Below are positions 25,480 through 34,236 of a stretch of DNA of 42,836 nucleotides, in pieces. The stretch covers positions 1-42,836 of the forward strand of contig NZ_JAINVZ010000039.1 of NCBI RefSeq assembly GCF_019890615.1. Reading direction: 5' to 3'. Source of the stretch: Streptantibioticus parmotrematis. Lineage in GTDB: Bacteria > Actinomycetota > Actinomycetes > Streptomycetales > Streptomycetaceae. A program made the position numbers and the translations under genes. Below the pieces are notes generated by a model. The model worked only from the letters and a program-made list of their open reading frames with translations, was not told the DNA's origin and made no database searches. The stretch's first letter is position 1. Every line of letters begins with the position of its first letter.

Positions 25480-26435
25480 CCCCGCAGGAGACCCACGTGC
25501 GGTCGGCGGCCGTGCTGGACGAGCTGGAGCGGGTGGTGGTGGGGAAGCGCCGTGCCCTGGAGCTGGTGTGGTGCGGCATCCTGGCGTCCGGGCACGTGCT
25601 GATCGAGGATCTGCCGGGGCTCGGCAAGACCCTGATCGCCCGCTCGTTCGCCGCCGCGCTCGGACTCTCCTTCACACGCCTGCAGTTCACCCCCGACATG
25701 CTGCCCGCCGACGTGACCGGTGCGAGCGTCTACGACAGGGCCGAGGCGCGCGAGGTCTTCCGCCCGGGCCCGCTGTTCACGCAACTGCTGCTCGCCGACG
25801 AGATCAACCGCACTCCGCCCAAGACCCAGGCGGCGCTGCTGGAGGCGATGGGTGAGGGTCAGGTCAGCGTGGACGGCCACACGCACGCGCTGCCCCGGCC
25901 GTTCGTCGTCCTCGCCACCGACAATCCCATCGAGTACGAGGGCACCTACCCGCTGCCCGAGGCACAGCTCGACCGGTTCGCGCTCCGCGTCCGGCTCGGC
26001 TACCTCACGGCTGACGAGGAACGGGCCATGCTCCGTCGCAGGCTGGAGCGCGGGACCCCGGAAGGTGAGGTCGCGGCGGTGACCTCGGCGGAGGAACTGC
26101 TCGCCATGAGGGAGTCGTTGGAGCGGGTCGAGGTCGACGACGACCTGCTCGCCTACGTGGTGGAACTGCTGGCCGCGACCCGCGATCACCCCGAGGTCGC
26201 GGTCGGAGCGAGCCCGCGCGGCGGCCTGGCCTTGGTCCAACTTGCCCGCGCGCACGCCACGTTGGACGGCCGTGACTTCGTCGTGCCAGAGGACCTGCAC
26301 GCCTGCGCCGGGTCCGCGTTGGGCCACCGGATCAGCCTGCGGCCCGAGTTGTGGGTGCGCCAGGTGACGGGCGACGACGTGATCCGGCGGCTGCTGGAAC
26401 GGCTGCCCGCCCCCGGGCCGGAGCGCGCCCGGTGA
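25476..26435 (+). CDS. MoxR-family AAA+ ATPase
   Basis: A 319-residue AAA+ ATPase of the MoxR family. It shows VLIEDLPGLGKTLIARSFAA (Walker A), LLLADEINRTPPKTQAALLEAM (Walker B with sensor context), FVVLATDNPIEYEGTYPLPE (sensor 1) and LDRFALRVRLGYL, all in the normal MoxR order. The GTG at 25476 is chosen because homologues begin a few residues before VLDELERVVVGKRRALELV and because it overlaps the upstream stop; the frame is open further upstream. MoxR proteins act as chaperone-like ATPases on partners including DUF58/VWA-type proteins, here encoded next. Confidence 0.93.
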   Translation: MTPQETHVRSAAVLDELERVVVGKRRALELVWCGILASGHVLIEDLPGLGKTLIARSFAAALGLSFTRLQFTPDMLPADVTGASVYDRAEAREVFRPGPLFTQLLLADEINRTPPKTQAALLEAMGEGQVSVDGHTHALPRPFVVLATDNPIEYEGTYPLPEAQLDRFALRVRLGYLTADEERAMLRRRLERGTPEGEVAAVTSAEELLAMRESLERVEVDDDLLAYVVELLAATRDHPEVAVGASPRGGLALVQLARAHATLDGRDFVVPEDLHACAGSALGHRISLRPELWVRQVTGDDVIRRLLERLPAPGPERAR

Positions 26436-27712
26436 GCACCCTGCGCCTGCGGCCACTGCCCTCCCCCTACGCACGAGCCCTGCTGACCGTGGCCGTGGTC
26501 GCGTTGGCACTCGGCATCGTGCTCGGGAGACCGGACGCGGCGGTGCTGGCCATCCCGCTGGTGTGGACACTCGCCCTGAGTGGCCACCGGGCGCTGCCAC
26601 GCGAGGTGACGGTCGTGGCCCGGGTCGAGCCCCCGGTGTGCTTCGAGGGCGAGCTGAGCGTGCTGCACGTCACCATCGACGGCTGGCCCGGTCCCTGCCG
26701 CATGGATCTCGACCTTCCTTCCGGCCTGCGCATGCCACCGGACGAGCGGCGTACGCGCAAGTGGCTCGGCCTCGCGCCGCGCGCGAATCCACGACAGACG
26801 TACGGGCCACGCGGTGAATGGCATCTGCGGTCCACACGGTGGGGACGCTGGTCGGCAGGTCCGCTGACGCTGCGGCTACGCAGCCCGGACCGCCTGTGGC
26901 AAGCCCGGTTGAACCCTGCCCCGGCGGTGCTCACGGTCTACCCGCACGCCCAATTCGCCGTGCTGGCAAGGGACATGGCAGCAGGCACCCATCCACGCGC
27001 CGGCGAGCACACGACACGGCTGCCGGGCTCAGGGGTCGAGTTCGCCGCAATCCGTCCCTGGACGCCCGGCGAGTCCCTGCGCCGTGTCAACCGCCGCGCC
27101 AGCGAGCGTTCGGGACGCCTTCAACTCAACGCCTTCGCGGACGAGCGCGCCGTCGACCTCGTGGTGTGCGTCGACGCCTACCAGGCCGTCGGCCCACCCG
27201 GTCACACCACGCTGGACGTCTCACTGCGTGGCGCGGCCGGACTGGCGCAGTCCTACGTGCGGGCCCACGACCGGGTCGGTGCGGTGGCGTTCGGCGGAGC
27301 GCTACGCTGGCTCGGGCCCGACGTGGGCGACCGGCAGTTCTACAGACTGGCGGGCCTGCTGCTGGACGTCCGGCGCGACGAGACGTTCCTCGACCCGGAC
27401 GTCGGACGCATCCCACGTACCGCCCTGCCTCCGCGGGCCCGGGTCGTGGTCTTCTCTCCGCTGCTGGACCCCAGGGCGGTGGCCGTCCTGCGCGACCTGC
27501 GCATGCGCGGCCACTCGGTGGTGCTGGTCGACCCGCTCGTCACGCGACCGCACGGCAGTGGGCAGCTGCGGCCGGTGGCACTGCGCTGGTGGCGGTTGCA
27601 CCGCACGGGTCTGGAACACGAGATCGCCAGGCTCGGGGTGCCCGTCGTGCACTGGGACGGCACGAGACCGCTCGAACTGCCCTTCCGGTACGTTGCGGTG
27701 GCCCGGCGGTGA
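26432..27712 (+). CDS. DUF58 domain protein, partner of MoxR
   Basis: A 426-residue protein with two N-terminal membrane segments (YARALLTVAVVALALGIVLG and AAVLAIPLVWTLAL) followed by a large soluble part. It contains the DUF58 signature at about residues 205-225 (FAAIRPWTPGESLRRVNRRAS) and a von Willebrand A-like region (DLVVCVDAYQ...HDRVGAVAFGG...VVVFSPLLD). The MIDAS Asp-x-Ser-x-Ser pattern is incomplete (DAYQA), as in many DUF58 members. The GTG at 26432 overlaps the MoxR stop by 4 bp. MoxR and DUF58 proteins usually act together; this one likely sits at the membrane. Confidence 0.9.
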   Translation: MSTLRLRPLPSPYARALLTVAVVALALGIVLGRPDAAVLAIPLVWTLALSGHRALPREVTVVARVEPPVCFEGELSVLHVTIDGWPGPCRMDLDLPSGLRMPPDERRTRKWLGLAPRANPRQTYGPRGEWHLRSTRWGRWSAGPLTLRLRSPDRLWQARLNPAPAVLTVYPHAQFAVLARDMAAGTHPRAGEHTTRLPGSGVEFAAIRPWTPGESLRRVNRRASERSGRLQLNAFADERAVDLVVCVDAYQAVGPPGHTTLDVSLRGAAGLAQSYVRAHDRVGAVAFGGALRWLGPDVGDRQFYRLAGLLLDVRRDETFLDPDVGRIPRTALPPRARVVVFSPLLDPRAVAVLRDLRMRGHSVVLVDPLVTRPHGSGQLRPVALRWWRLHRTGLEHEIARLGVPVVHWDGTRPLELPFRYVAVARR

Positions 27713-28215
27713 GGAGTGCGGTGGTACGGCTGGCGGCCTGCCTGACGGGAGTGTCGGCGGCGGCGGTGGCCGCCGCTCCGTGGCACGGTGTGTCCCTGGC
27801 TCCGGCAGCGGCGGGCGCGGCACTGATGGCGACGGCGACCGTGCTGGGAGGCCGCTCCGCGGAGGCGGTCAGCCGGGCCGCGGGCACATCGGGGGCGTGC
27901 CTCGTGGCACTGGCTCAACTGCTTTCCGGCGGTGGCGTACACCACGCCCTGAGTGGCGGCGACGCGTGGCGGGCCGCCGTCACCGCCTCGGCACTCTTCG
28001 CGTTCCTCACCCTGCTCGACCAGGCGAACGTACCAGGACCGACCCCGGGAACGGCTGTCCTGGTCGGCGCCCCGGCGGCCACCGCCGGGGTAGCGGTGGT
28101 CGCATGGCTCGGCTCAGGGTACCGGTGGTCCAGCTGGGTGGCAGCCTGCGCGGTCATCGCGGCGACGGCCGCCATCGTGTGGGTCAGGCCTGCGTCCCCT
28201 CGCCAGCAGGGCTGA
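27709..28215 (+). CDS. Small polytopic membrane protein, last gene of MoxR-type operon
   Basis: A 168-residue, highly hydrophobic protein with about five membrane segments: CLTGVSAAAVAAAPWHGVSL, PAAAGAALMATATVLGG, GACLVALAQLLSGG, AVTASALFAFLTLLD and a final pair around VAVVAWLGSGY and WVAACAVIAATAAIVWV. No known catalytic motif is seen. It starts at a GTG overlapping the DUF58 stop by 4 bp and closes the five-gene operon. Actinobacterial MoxR operons often end with a membrane protein of this sort. I do not know its function. Confidence 0.75.
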   Translation: MRSAVVRLAACLTGVSAAAVAAAPWHGVSLAPAAAGAALMATATVLGGRSAEAVSRAAGTSGACLVALAQLLSGGGVHHALSGGDAWRAAVTASALFAFLTLLDQANVPGPTPGTAVLVGAPAATAGVAVVAWLGSGYRWSSWVAACAVIAATAAIVWVRPASPRQQG

Positions 28216-28315
28216 GTTCTTCCTCGTTCACACCGGAAACCGGGCAGGCACTCGGGACGGGCTTCGATCCCGTCCGCATCTAGGCAGCGATCCGTCAATG
28301 CGCGACACGGCGCAC

Positions 28316-28786
28316 TCATCGTTCGGACGGTGGCGTGGCCAAGCGCGCGATGACCGGTCTCGTGTCCTGGCCCGCGGCTATGGTGTTGAGGAGCCAGCCG
28401 ATTCCAGGGGCGAGGACGTCGTAGAGGAGCACGGTCTGGTCGTCGTCCGCGGGCGGCTCGACGGGGAGTGCGCCGAGGCCCACTTCGTGCCATCGGTACC
28501 GGCGTCCGGCGAAGGCGTGGCGTACTTCCTTTGCCGTGACCTCCAGCACGCCTTTCCCCTCGGTGACCACGCGGTGGGCCAGGGCGATCGCGGGGTCCTC
28601 GCTCTCTGTCGAACGGAAGGGTCGGCACCGCGCGAAAATGGGCCGTGCGGCCAGTTCACGTGCCCACAGGGCGAGTTGTGCGGTGTCTCCTCGACCGGTC
28701 GAGACCTGCCGGGCGAGCGCTTCGACCAGAGAGACCAGTTGGGGTGTTGAAGGCGATGTTCCCGGGGCGTCTTCGTGCGAGGGCAT
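28316..28786 (-). CDS. Unknown soluble protein
   Basis: About 156 residues from the ATG at 28786 (an upstream extension to 28825 is possible). It has a Ser/Pro/Thr-rich N-terminus and then a helical and beta-rich part with LVSLVEALARQVSTGRGD, LALWARELAARPIFARCRPF, GKGVLEVTAKEVRHAFAG and PADDDQTVLLYDVLAPG. No membrane segment or named domain is recognised. It lies next to, and convergent with, the MoxR-type operon. It is transcribed with a separate 206-residue membrane protein gene 58 bases upstream, so both may form a transcription unit. Confidence 0.6.
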   Translation of the reverse strand: MPSHEDAPGTSPSTPQLVSLVEALARQVSTGRGDTAQLALWARELAARPIFARCRPFRSTESEDPAIALAHRVVTEGKGVLEVTAKEVRHAFAGRRYRWHEVGLGALPVEPPADDDQTVLLYDVLAPGIGWLLNTIAAGQDTRPVIARLATPPSER

Positions 28787-28844
28787 GGCGTGCTCCGTGT
28801 TCGCGTGCGGTCGGTTCCCACCCACCCCTCGGCAGGCGGGACTT

Positions 28845-29465
28845 CTAGCGATTCGCCGGTGCCGTGCCGGGGCCGGGTGTGCCGGAGGCCGCGTAGATCG
28901 CCCACGTCACCCAGCCGTGGGTGCGGGGAGCCGGCGTGAGGGAGACAGTTCCCTGCTGGGGTAATCGGCCTCTGTAGAGGGCGTCACCGCAGGTGATGCG
29001 GTGCGGCTCGGGGCTGCCGGGAAGGACGGCGTCCAGCGAGCCGGTGCCGGTGCACGCCACGAGGATGCTGTACGGGACGTCGCCGTCCGAGGGGTTCCAG
29101 GCGATGCGAGCCGGGCGCGCGGCGTCCGCGGTGCCGTACCGCAGGAGCTTCCAGGTCGCGGGCACGCTGTGGCGCAGCCGGCCCGCGAACTCGTTCTCCG
29201 CCTGTCGGGAATCGGAGGGTGATGCGGGTGGCTCGATGAGACCGCGCGTCGGGCTGCGGTGGTGTGCGACGAGGAGCAGGTAGGCGTCGGCCACGATCAG
29301 CAGAGCGACGGCGATGACGTACCACGGTCGGGTCAGCCGGAAGCCGCCTGCGCGCCGTTCGCGTCGGTAGCGGTGCTTTTCCCAGTGCTCCACCACGCCG
29401 GGGTATGGCTCTTCGTGCGGGGCCCGAGGCTCGCGCGACGGGGTGCGGCGTAAGGGGAAATGCAT
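28845..29465 (-). CDS. Single-pass membrane protein, unknown
   Basis: A 206-residue protein with a basic, Arg/His-rich cytoplasmic start (residues 1-48) and one membrane segment (YVIAVALLIVADAYLLLVA). An extracellular part of about 135 residues with two cysteines (LVACTGTGSLD and RITCGDALYRG) that could form a disulfide follows. The start is ATG at 29465. The topology suggests a cell-envelope protein. No domain that I can name. It is encoded between the soluble unknown gene and the Xre regulator, all on the minus strand. Confidence 0.65.
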   Translation of the reverse strand: MHFPLRRTPSREPRAPHEEPYPGVVEHWEKHRYRRERRAGGFRLTRPWYVIAVALLIVADAYLLLVAHHRSPTRGLIEPPASPSDSRQAENEFAGRLRHSVPATWKLLRYGTADAARPARIAWNPSDGDVPYSILVACTGTGSLDAVLPGSPEPHRITCGDALYRGRLPQQGTVSLTPAPRTHGWVTWAIYAASGTPGPGTAPANR

Positions 29466-29522
29466 GTCCGACTGACCCTCCGAGCATGTCGCGGTCGCAT
29501 CGAAGGGGAAAGTGCGCGCGTT

Positions 29523-30359
29523 TCAGAGGTGGTTGAGCGCCCCCGAGATCAGGTGGTCTCGTTCCGGACCATAGATCGCGAGGGATTGCAACTCTGCGAA
29601 CGCGTCGGCGTAGAGCTTTACTTCGGGCGACTGGGAGACGGTGAGAAATGCCGATACCAATTCGACGTGGACGATCGCGTCGTCGTAGATCCAGAAGTCC
29701 TCGACCGGCCAGAAGTGCGTACGGTCGGCGGTGCGAGGGATGATGCCGATACTGACGTAAGGACGGTGGGCGAGACTGAGAAGGTGGAGAAGCTGCTGCC
29801 GCATGACCTCGCGGTCGCCGATCCGGTGCCACAGGACCGACTCCTCCAGGACCACGAAGAAGCGCCGGTCGTACAGCAGTCGCGTCTTCTCCATCCGCGA
29901 CTCCACCGCGGCTTCCAGGCTCCCCTTGGTCTTCCGGCGTCGGCAGAGGGTGCCGAGGACCTGTGTGACGTACGGGCGGGTCTGGAGCGGGCCGGGAACG
30001 AGGGAAGCGGAAAAAGCTCTGAAGTGCTGGGTGTCACGCCACAGGGGCAGGACGGATTCCTGCACGTGGGGCAGTCCCCGCTGCTCCTTCCGCTCCCAGT
30101 CGACGTACATTCCCTCGATGTCGTGTGCCGCGGCGATCAGCGCGTCCGCCTGTTCCGGAACGCCGCAACGCTCGGCCCACACGCGAATCGTCGCGTCGGA
30201 GGGCACCGTCTTCCCGTTCTCGATCCGGCTGCATTTCGAACGGTCCCACCCGGCTTGTTCAGCGAGGGCTGTCGCTGTGAGACCGGCCCGGCGCCGCAGT
30301 TCACGCAACTGCCGTCCGAAGTCGCGTTTGGCTTGCTCGATGCTGTTCAAGGTGTCCAT
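29523..30359 (-). CDS. Xre-family regulator with DUF5753 domain (WhiJ-like)
   Basis: About 278 residues. An N-terminal Cro/C1-type helix-turn-helix (FGRQLRELRRRAGLTATALA, then EQAGWDRSKCSRIENGKTVP) is followed from about residue 100 by a DUF5753 domain. That domain contains FSASLVPGPLQTRPYVTQVL, FVVLEESVLWHRIGD, QLLHLLSLAHRPYVSIGIIP and the ending YDDAIVHVELV...AELQSLAIYG. These regulators are abundant in Streptomyces and often pair with small DUF397 or AbaA/B-like proteins to control development or antibiotic production. ATG at 30359 is the likely start; a TTG ten codons upstream is open. The small gene at 30401 precedes it by about 40 bases and is its probable partner. Confidence 0.9.
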   Translation of the reverse strand: MDTLNSIEQAKRDFGRQLRELRRRAGLTATALAEQAGWDRSKCSRIENGKTVPSDATIRVWAERCGVPEQADALIAAAHDIEGMYVDWERKEQRGLPHVQESVLPLWRDTQHFRAFSASLVPGPLQTRPYVTQVLGTLCRRRKTKGSLEAAVESRMEKTRLLYDRRFFVVLEESVLWHRIGDREVMRQQLLHLLSLAHRPYVSIGIIPRTADRTHFWPVEDFWIYDDAIVHVELVSAFLTVSQSPEVKLYADAFAELQSLAIYGPERDHLISGALNHL

Positions 30360-30400
30360 GCCGTCCAGTCTGACGGCAGCCACCTCCAACGGACGGGAAG

Positions 30401-30679
30401 CTAACCGTCGTTGCCCTGCTCGACCGGGGCTATCGCCTGGACTAATGCCCCATCACACGAGTAGTACTCGCCGTCCTTGAGCTGCGGGAATAGCCCCAAC
30501 AAGCGCTTGGGGAACTCGATGATGGTCTCGTGCTCCGGGATACTGATCCCCGAGATGCGTCGTGCGTCCTGAATCTTCCACGACTGGAAGAGGAACGTGT
30601 CGGCTTCGTCGTCGTAATACAACGTCGGGCTGCCGTTGTTCGGACTTTCCGGATCCTTGCACAGCTGATGAATCGTCAC
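30401..30679 (-). CDS. Small acidic protein upstream of Xre regulator
   Basis: A 92-residue protein starting at GTG 30679, five bases after a GGAGG ribosome site; the frame is open to 30778, but the downstream start is better supported. Sequence: TIHQLCKDPESPNNGSPTLY, YDDEADTFLFQSWKIQDARR, ISIPEHETIIEFPKRLLGLF and DGEYYSCDGALVQAIAPVEQ. It is acidic and soluble. Its place directly before a WhiJ-like Xre gene suggests a partner or antagonist of that regulator. It resembles small proteins found in such positions, but it is not DUF397. Confidence 0.7.
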   Translation of the reverse strand: MTIHQLCKDPESPNNGSPTLYYDDEADTFLFQSWKIQDARRISGISIPEHETIIEFPKRLLGLFPQLKDGEYYSCDGALVQAIAPVEQGNDG

Positions 30680-30787
30680 GCCGCCTCCATTCGGGCTTGG
30701 GGCTACCGGAATCGAGATTGCTTCAGCACTGCGCGTGACCGCTACACCTGTGCACACACTTGCGGGCGACTGCGACATTTGACAGCT

Positions 30788-32818
30788 TTACCCCACCAGG
30801 CTGCTCATATGAGCGTCCTGCTGAGCGTGTCGACTGGGTGCGTGCGTGCGGTGCCAGGCCGCATCGCGCAGCAGCCGCAGTCCGTTCAGGCCGACGATGA
30901 CGGTGGAGCCTTCGTGTCCGAGGACGCCGAGCGGCAGCGGCAGGTGCCCGGCGAGGTCCCAGACCGTCAGGCCGGAGATGAACGTCGCGGCGATGGCGAG
31001 GTTCTGCACCACCAGGCGGCGGGCGCGGCGGGAGAGGGCGACGACGGTGGGAACCGCGGCGAGTTCGTCGCGGACGATGACGGCGTCGGCGGTCTCCAGT
31101 GCGAGATCGGAGCCGGCCCGGCCCATGGCGATGCCGGTGTGGGCGGCGGCCAGGGCGGGGGCGTCGTTGACGCCGTCTCCGACCACCAGCACCTTGCGGC
31201 CGGTCTCCTGGGCGTTCCGCACGGCGGTGACCTTCTCCTGGGGCAGCAGCCCGGCACGGACGTCGGTGATGCCGACCTCGGCGGCCAGGCGGGCGGCGGT
31301 CGTGGGATTGTCACCGGTCAGCAGCATCGGGGTGGCGCCGGTCAGGTGCCCGAGGGCGGTGATGGTGGCGGTGGCGTCGGGGCGCAACCGGTCGGCGATG
31401 CCGAGGACGCCGACGGGCACGCCGTCGCGCTGGACCAGCACGGCGGTGTGCCCGCTGCCCTCCAGCTCGTCGACGGTCCGCGCGGCGTGGGCAGCCGCGT
31501 CGGCGTCGTCGAGTGCGGTCGGCAGGCGGGCCGGGGCACCGACGGTGATGGTGGCGCCGTCGAGGGTGGCGGTGACACCGACGCCGGGGGTGGCGGTGAA
31601 GTCCCGGACGGTGGGCGCCTCCGTGCGGCGGTCGCGGGCGGCGTCGACGACGGCACGGCCCAGGGGGTGTTCGCTGGGGTGCTCGGCCGCGGCGGCCAGC
31701 CTCAGCAGGGCTTCCTGGTCGAGGCCGCTACCGGCCAGGGGGCGGATCGCGGTGAGGCGAGGGGTGCCTTCGGTCAGCGTGCCGGTCTTGTCCAGGGCGA
31801 CCGTGTCGACCTGGCCGAGGCGTTCCATCACCACGGCGGACTTGACCAGGACGCCGTGGCGCCCGGCGTTGGCGATCGCGGACAGCAGCGGCGGCATGGT
31901 GGCCAGGACCACCGCGCACGGCGAGGCGACGATCATGAACGTCATCGCGCGCAGCAGCGACCCGGCCAGTGCCGCGCCGCACGCGACCGGCACGAGGAAG
32001 ACCGCGAGGGTGGCGGCGACCATGCCGAGGCTGTAGCGCTGCTCGACCTTCTCGATGAACAGCTGGGTGGGGGCCTTGGTCTCCGAGGCTTCCTCGACCA
32101 TGGTCACGATCCGCGCGATGACCGAGTCCGACGGATCGCGTTCGACCTTCACCCGCAGCGCACCGGAACCGTTCAGCGTGCCGGCGAAGACCTCGTCCCC
32201 GACGCCCTTGGCAGCCGGGAAAGGCTCACCAGTGATGGTCGCCTGGTCGACGTCACTCGCCCCGTCCAGGACCCGGCCGTCGGCGCCGACCCGCTCGCCC
32301 GGCCGCACCAGAATGACGTCGCCGACGGCGAGGGCGGCGGACTCGACGCTGGTCTCGCTGCCGTCGTCGGCGAGACGTGTGGCGGTGGCGGGAGCGAGGT
32401 CGAGCAGGCCGCGCACCGCGTCCTGGGTGCGGGCGGTGGCCAGCGCCTCCAGGGCGCCGGAGGTGGCGAAGATGACGATCAGCAGCGCACCGTCCGTGAT
32501 CTGCCCGATCGCGGCGGCGCCGAGCGCGGCGACGATCATCAGCAGGTCCACGTCCAGGACCTTGCCCCTCAGGGCCTTCAGCCCGGCCCAGCCCGGTTCC
32601 CAGCCACCGGCGAGGTAGACCAGCGCGAACAGCGGTGCCGACGCCCAGGCGGGAGCGCCGGTCAGTCGCACCGGCAGCGCGATCAGGAACAGCACCAGGG
32701 CGGTCGCGGCCCAGCGCGCCTCGGCGAGCGCGAGCACCCGCGTACGCCGACGCGGGGTGGAAGCGGGCGTGCGTGTCGGCGGAGCCTGAGGCGGGCGGTG
32801 GGCAGCGGCGGAAGGCAT
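30788..32818 (-). CDS. P1B-type metal efflux ATPase, SPC class (Co/Zn)
   Basis: A 676-residue heavy-metal-transporting P-type ATPase. The N-terminus lacks CxxC or His-rich metal-binding domains. Visible motifs are TGEPFPAAKG (actuator), ASPCAVVLATMPP (the membrane SPC motif), DKTGTLTEGTP (phosphorylated Asp), AEHPSEHPLG (HP motif), LTGDNPTTA and VGDGVNDAPAL. A C-terminal membrane HEGSTVIVGLNGLRLL completes the set. SPC together with HEGxT marks P1B-4 ATPases, which export cobalt, zinc or iron-class ions. It is divergent from an SmtB-type repressor, with an operator between them, so metal-induced efflux is expected. The nearby cobalamin-riboswitch-controlled NiCoT gene points to cobalt as one relevant ion. 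Confidence 0.92.
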   Translation of the reverse strand: MPSAAAHRPPQAPPTRTPASTPRRRTRVLALAEARWAATALVLFLIALPVRLTGAPAWASAPLFALVYLAGGWEPGWAGLKALRGKVLDVDLLMIVAALGAAAIGQITDGALLIVIFATSGALEALATARTQDAVRGLLDLAPATATRLADDGSETSVESAALAVGDVILVRPGERVGADGRVLDGASDVDQATITGEPFPAAKGVGDEVFAGTLNGSGALRVKVERDPSDSVIARIVTMVEEASETKAPTQLFIEKVEQRYSLGMVAATLAVFLVPVACGAALAGSLLRAMTFMIVASPCAVVLATMPPLLSAIANAGRHGVLVKSAVVMERLGQVDTVALDKTGTLTEGTPRLTAIRPLAGSGLDQEALLRLAAAAEHPSEHPLGRAVVDAARDRRTEAPTVRDFTATPGVGVTATLDGATITVGAPARLPTALDDADAAAHAARTVDELEGSGHTAVLVQRDGVPVGVLGIADRLRPDATATITALGHLTGATPMLLTGDNPTTAARLAAEVGITDVRAGLLPQEKVTAVRNAQETGRKVLVVGDGVNDAPALAAAHTGIAMGRAGSDLALETADAVIVRDELAAVPTVVALSRRARRLVVQNLAIAATFISGLTVWDLAGHLPLPLGVLGHEGSTVIVGLNGLRLLRDAAWHRTHAPSRHAQQDAHMSSLVG

Positions 32819-32876
32819 GACGGCAGCGGTCCTTCACATGAGGGCGGAGCGACCTCCTCACGGTAACAGGAACACT

Positions 32877-32890
32877 TGAAGACTCGTTCA
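32877..32890. promoter_or_regulatory. SmtB/ArsR-type operator
   Basis: The string TGAAGACTCGTTCA fits the TGAA-N6-TTCA core of 12-2-12 operators bound by metal-responsive SmtB/ArsR repressors. It lies between the divergent ATPase (start 32818) and repressor genes, close to where both promoters must be. A further TTCA half-site lies at 32895-32898. Because the ATG at 32890 overlaps it, the repressor probably starts at 32917. Confidence 0.72.
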
Positions 32891-32916
32891 TGGGTTCATT
32901 TCGTAGGATGGGGCCC

Positions 32917-33318
32917 ATGGGCCACGCAGCGAACGCCTCCGACAGCGCCACGCCCCCGCGCACCCGCCTGACAGCGGCCAATGCCGGGCAGGTCGCCACC
33001 ACGCTTCAGGCGCTCTCCACGCCCTCGCGGTTGCTGATCCTGGCCCGGCTGCGCGAAGGGCCGTGCGCGGCCACCGAGTTGGCCTCCGCGGTCGGGATGG
33101 AGCAGTCGGCCTGCTCCCACCAACTACGGCTCCTGCGCAACCTCGGCCTGGTCACCGGCACCCGCCAAGGCCGCTCCATCGTCTACGCGCTGCACGACGA
33201 CCACGTCGCCGCACTGCTCGACCAGGCCGTCCATCATGTCGAGCACCTGCGCCTCGGCATGATCGACGCTCCGGCGTCGGCCGGTGGCCCGGTCGAGCCG
33301 GAGTCCGCCCTCCCCTGA
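32917..33318 (+). CDS. SmtB/ArsR-family metal-responsive repressor
   Basis: About 133 residues of the ArsR/SmtB family. The winged-helix domain reads LSTPSRLLILARLREGPCAA, TELASAVGMEQSACSHQLRL, LRNLGLVTGTRQGRSIVYAL and HDDHVAALLDQAVHHVEHLR. The HDDHVAALLDQAVHHVEH segment matches the alpha5 metal site of SmtB/CzrA/NmtR-like sensors (D and H spaced by about 10 residues, then H-H). NmtR/KmtR-type nickel-cobalt sensing is therefore possible. ATG 32917 has AGGATGGGG before it; upstream in-frame ATGs (32908, 32890) are alternatives. It is divergent from the P1B-4 ATPase and probably represses both genes until metal binds. Confidence 0.9.
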   Translation: MGHAANASDSATPPRTRLTAANAGQVATTLQALSTPSRLLILARLREGPCAATELASAVGMEQSACSHQLRLLRNLGLVTGTRQGRSIVYALHDDHVAALLDQAVHHVEHLRLGMIDAPASAGGPVEPESALP

Positions 33319-33589
33319 GCCGCCGGCCCATCCGACGAGACAAGGCCCTGGCGCGACTTCACGCAGGCCGTCCGGCCCACCCCTCGCGAACGATCGGGCC
33401 CCGGCGGAGGCACCTCGGCCCTGTGCGAGCGAGATCGATGGACAGGAGGGGGTTGCCAGAGATCAGCAGACGGCCTTCGCAGTGACGCCCCAGAATCCAT
33501 CACTCACTGTGAACGCGGCCGCTGGCCGACGAGGACCGCGGGAATGCGCTGCTGGACGCCGACTGCTCGGGCATCGCCCGACAGGTGGA

Positions 33590-33725
33590 AAAGGTCGCAT
33601 CGTCGCCCTGGCCACCGGCCGTTACCTGCTGCCACGCGCCCGGAAGCGCGATCCGGTGCGGGAGTTCGACCTCGCGGGTGCCCTCCTGCTGGCGACGGTC
33701 ACCACCTCCGGGCTCCTCGGGAGCT
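33590..33725 (+). pseudogene. Short remnant of an MFS transporter
   Basis: About 45 codons read GRIVALATGRYLLPRARKRD, then FDLAGALLLATVTTSGLLG. This is the pattern between helices 6 and 7 of drug-exporting MFS proteins (typically PIGxxALxxGRxxLP...FDLxGALLL). No upstream or downstream MFS parts are found in frame. It is too short to function and indicates a deleted gene. Confidence 0.5.
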
Positions 33726-34236
33726 CCGCCGTGATGGTCAGCGCCAGACTCTCCGCGTTCGTCACCGGGTCACCCAATCAAACGGACCGGGTGCCGGGGC
33801 CCGAGGCACCCACCATGCCCTGCGCGCCCCGCCCTGGTGAGTTCCTACGCGACGTCGCCGTGCTCGGAGCCGTCGATCGGCTCGGGCCAGTCCTCGGTGA
33901 AGCGCTCTGTTTCCGGGAAGACATGCATGACGCGATCCTCACTTCCGGAGACGGGTCCACCACGGGATATCCGGGGCACACCGGTGGACTCCCGTTCACG
34001 CGCCCCTGATTCGGGCCCGTTCGTCACTTCGGCGGGCAGACGCGCGACGGCCCGGCCGCGGGCCCTGGTGGGGCGGGTGCGGCCGGGCCGTGCGCAGGTG
34101 CCGGGGTCAGGCGGTGGTGGTGGCCTTGGTGAAGCGGTCGGCGACGTCGGTCCAGTTGCCTCGGGCCCCGGTCGGCAGGCGGCACACGCCGCGCCGGCCG
34201 CGGCCCGCGCCGTGTGCGCCGGGGTACGAGACACCA

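Noticed and set aside
30530-32866. A 778-codon plus-strand frame opposite the P-type ATPase
   Set aside because: It is very Gly/Asp/Gln/His-rich and exactly antisense to an ATPase with all motifs, so it is a codon-bias shadow.
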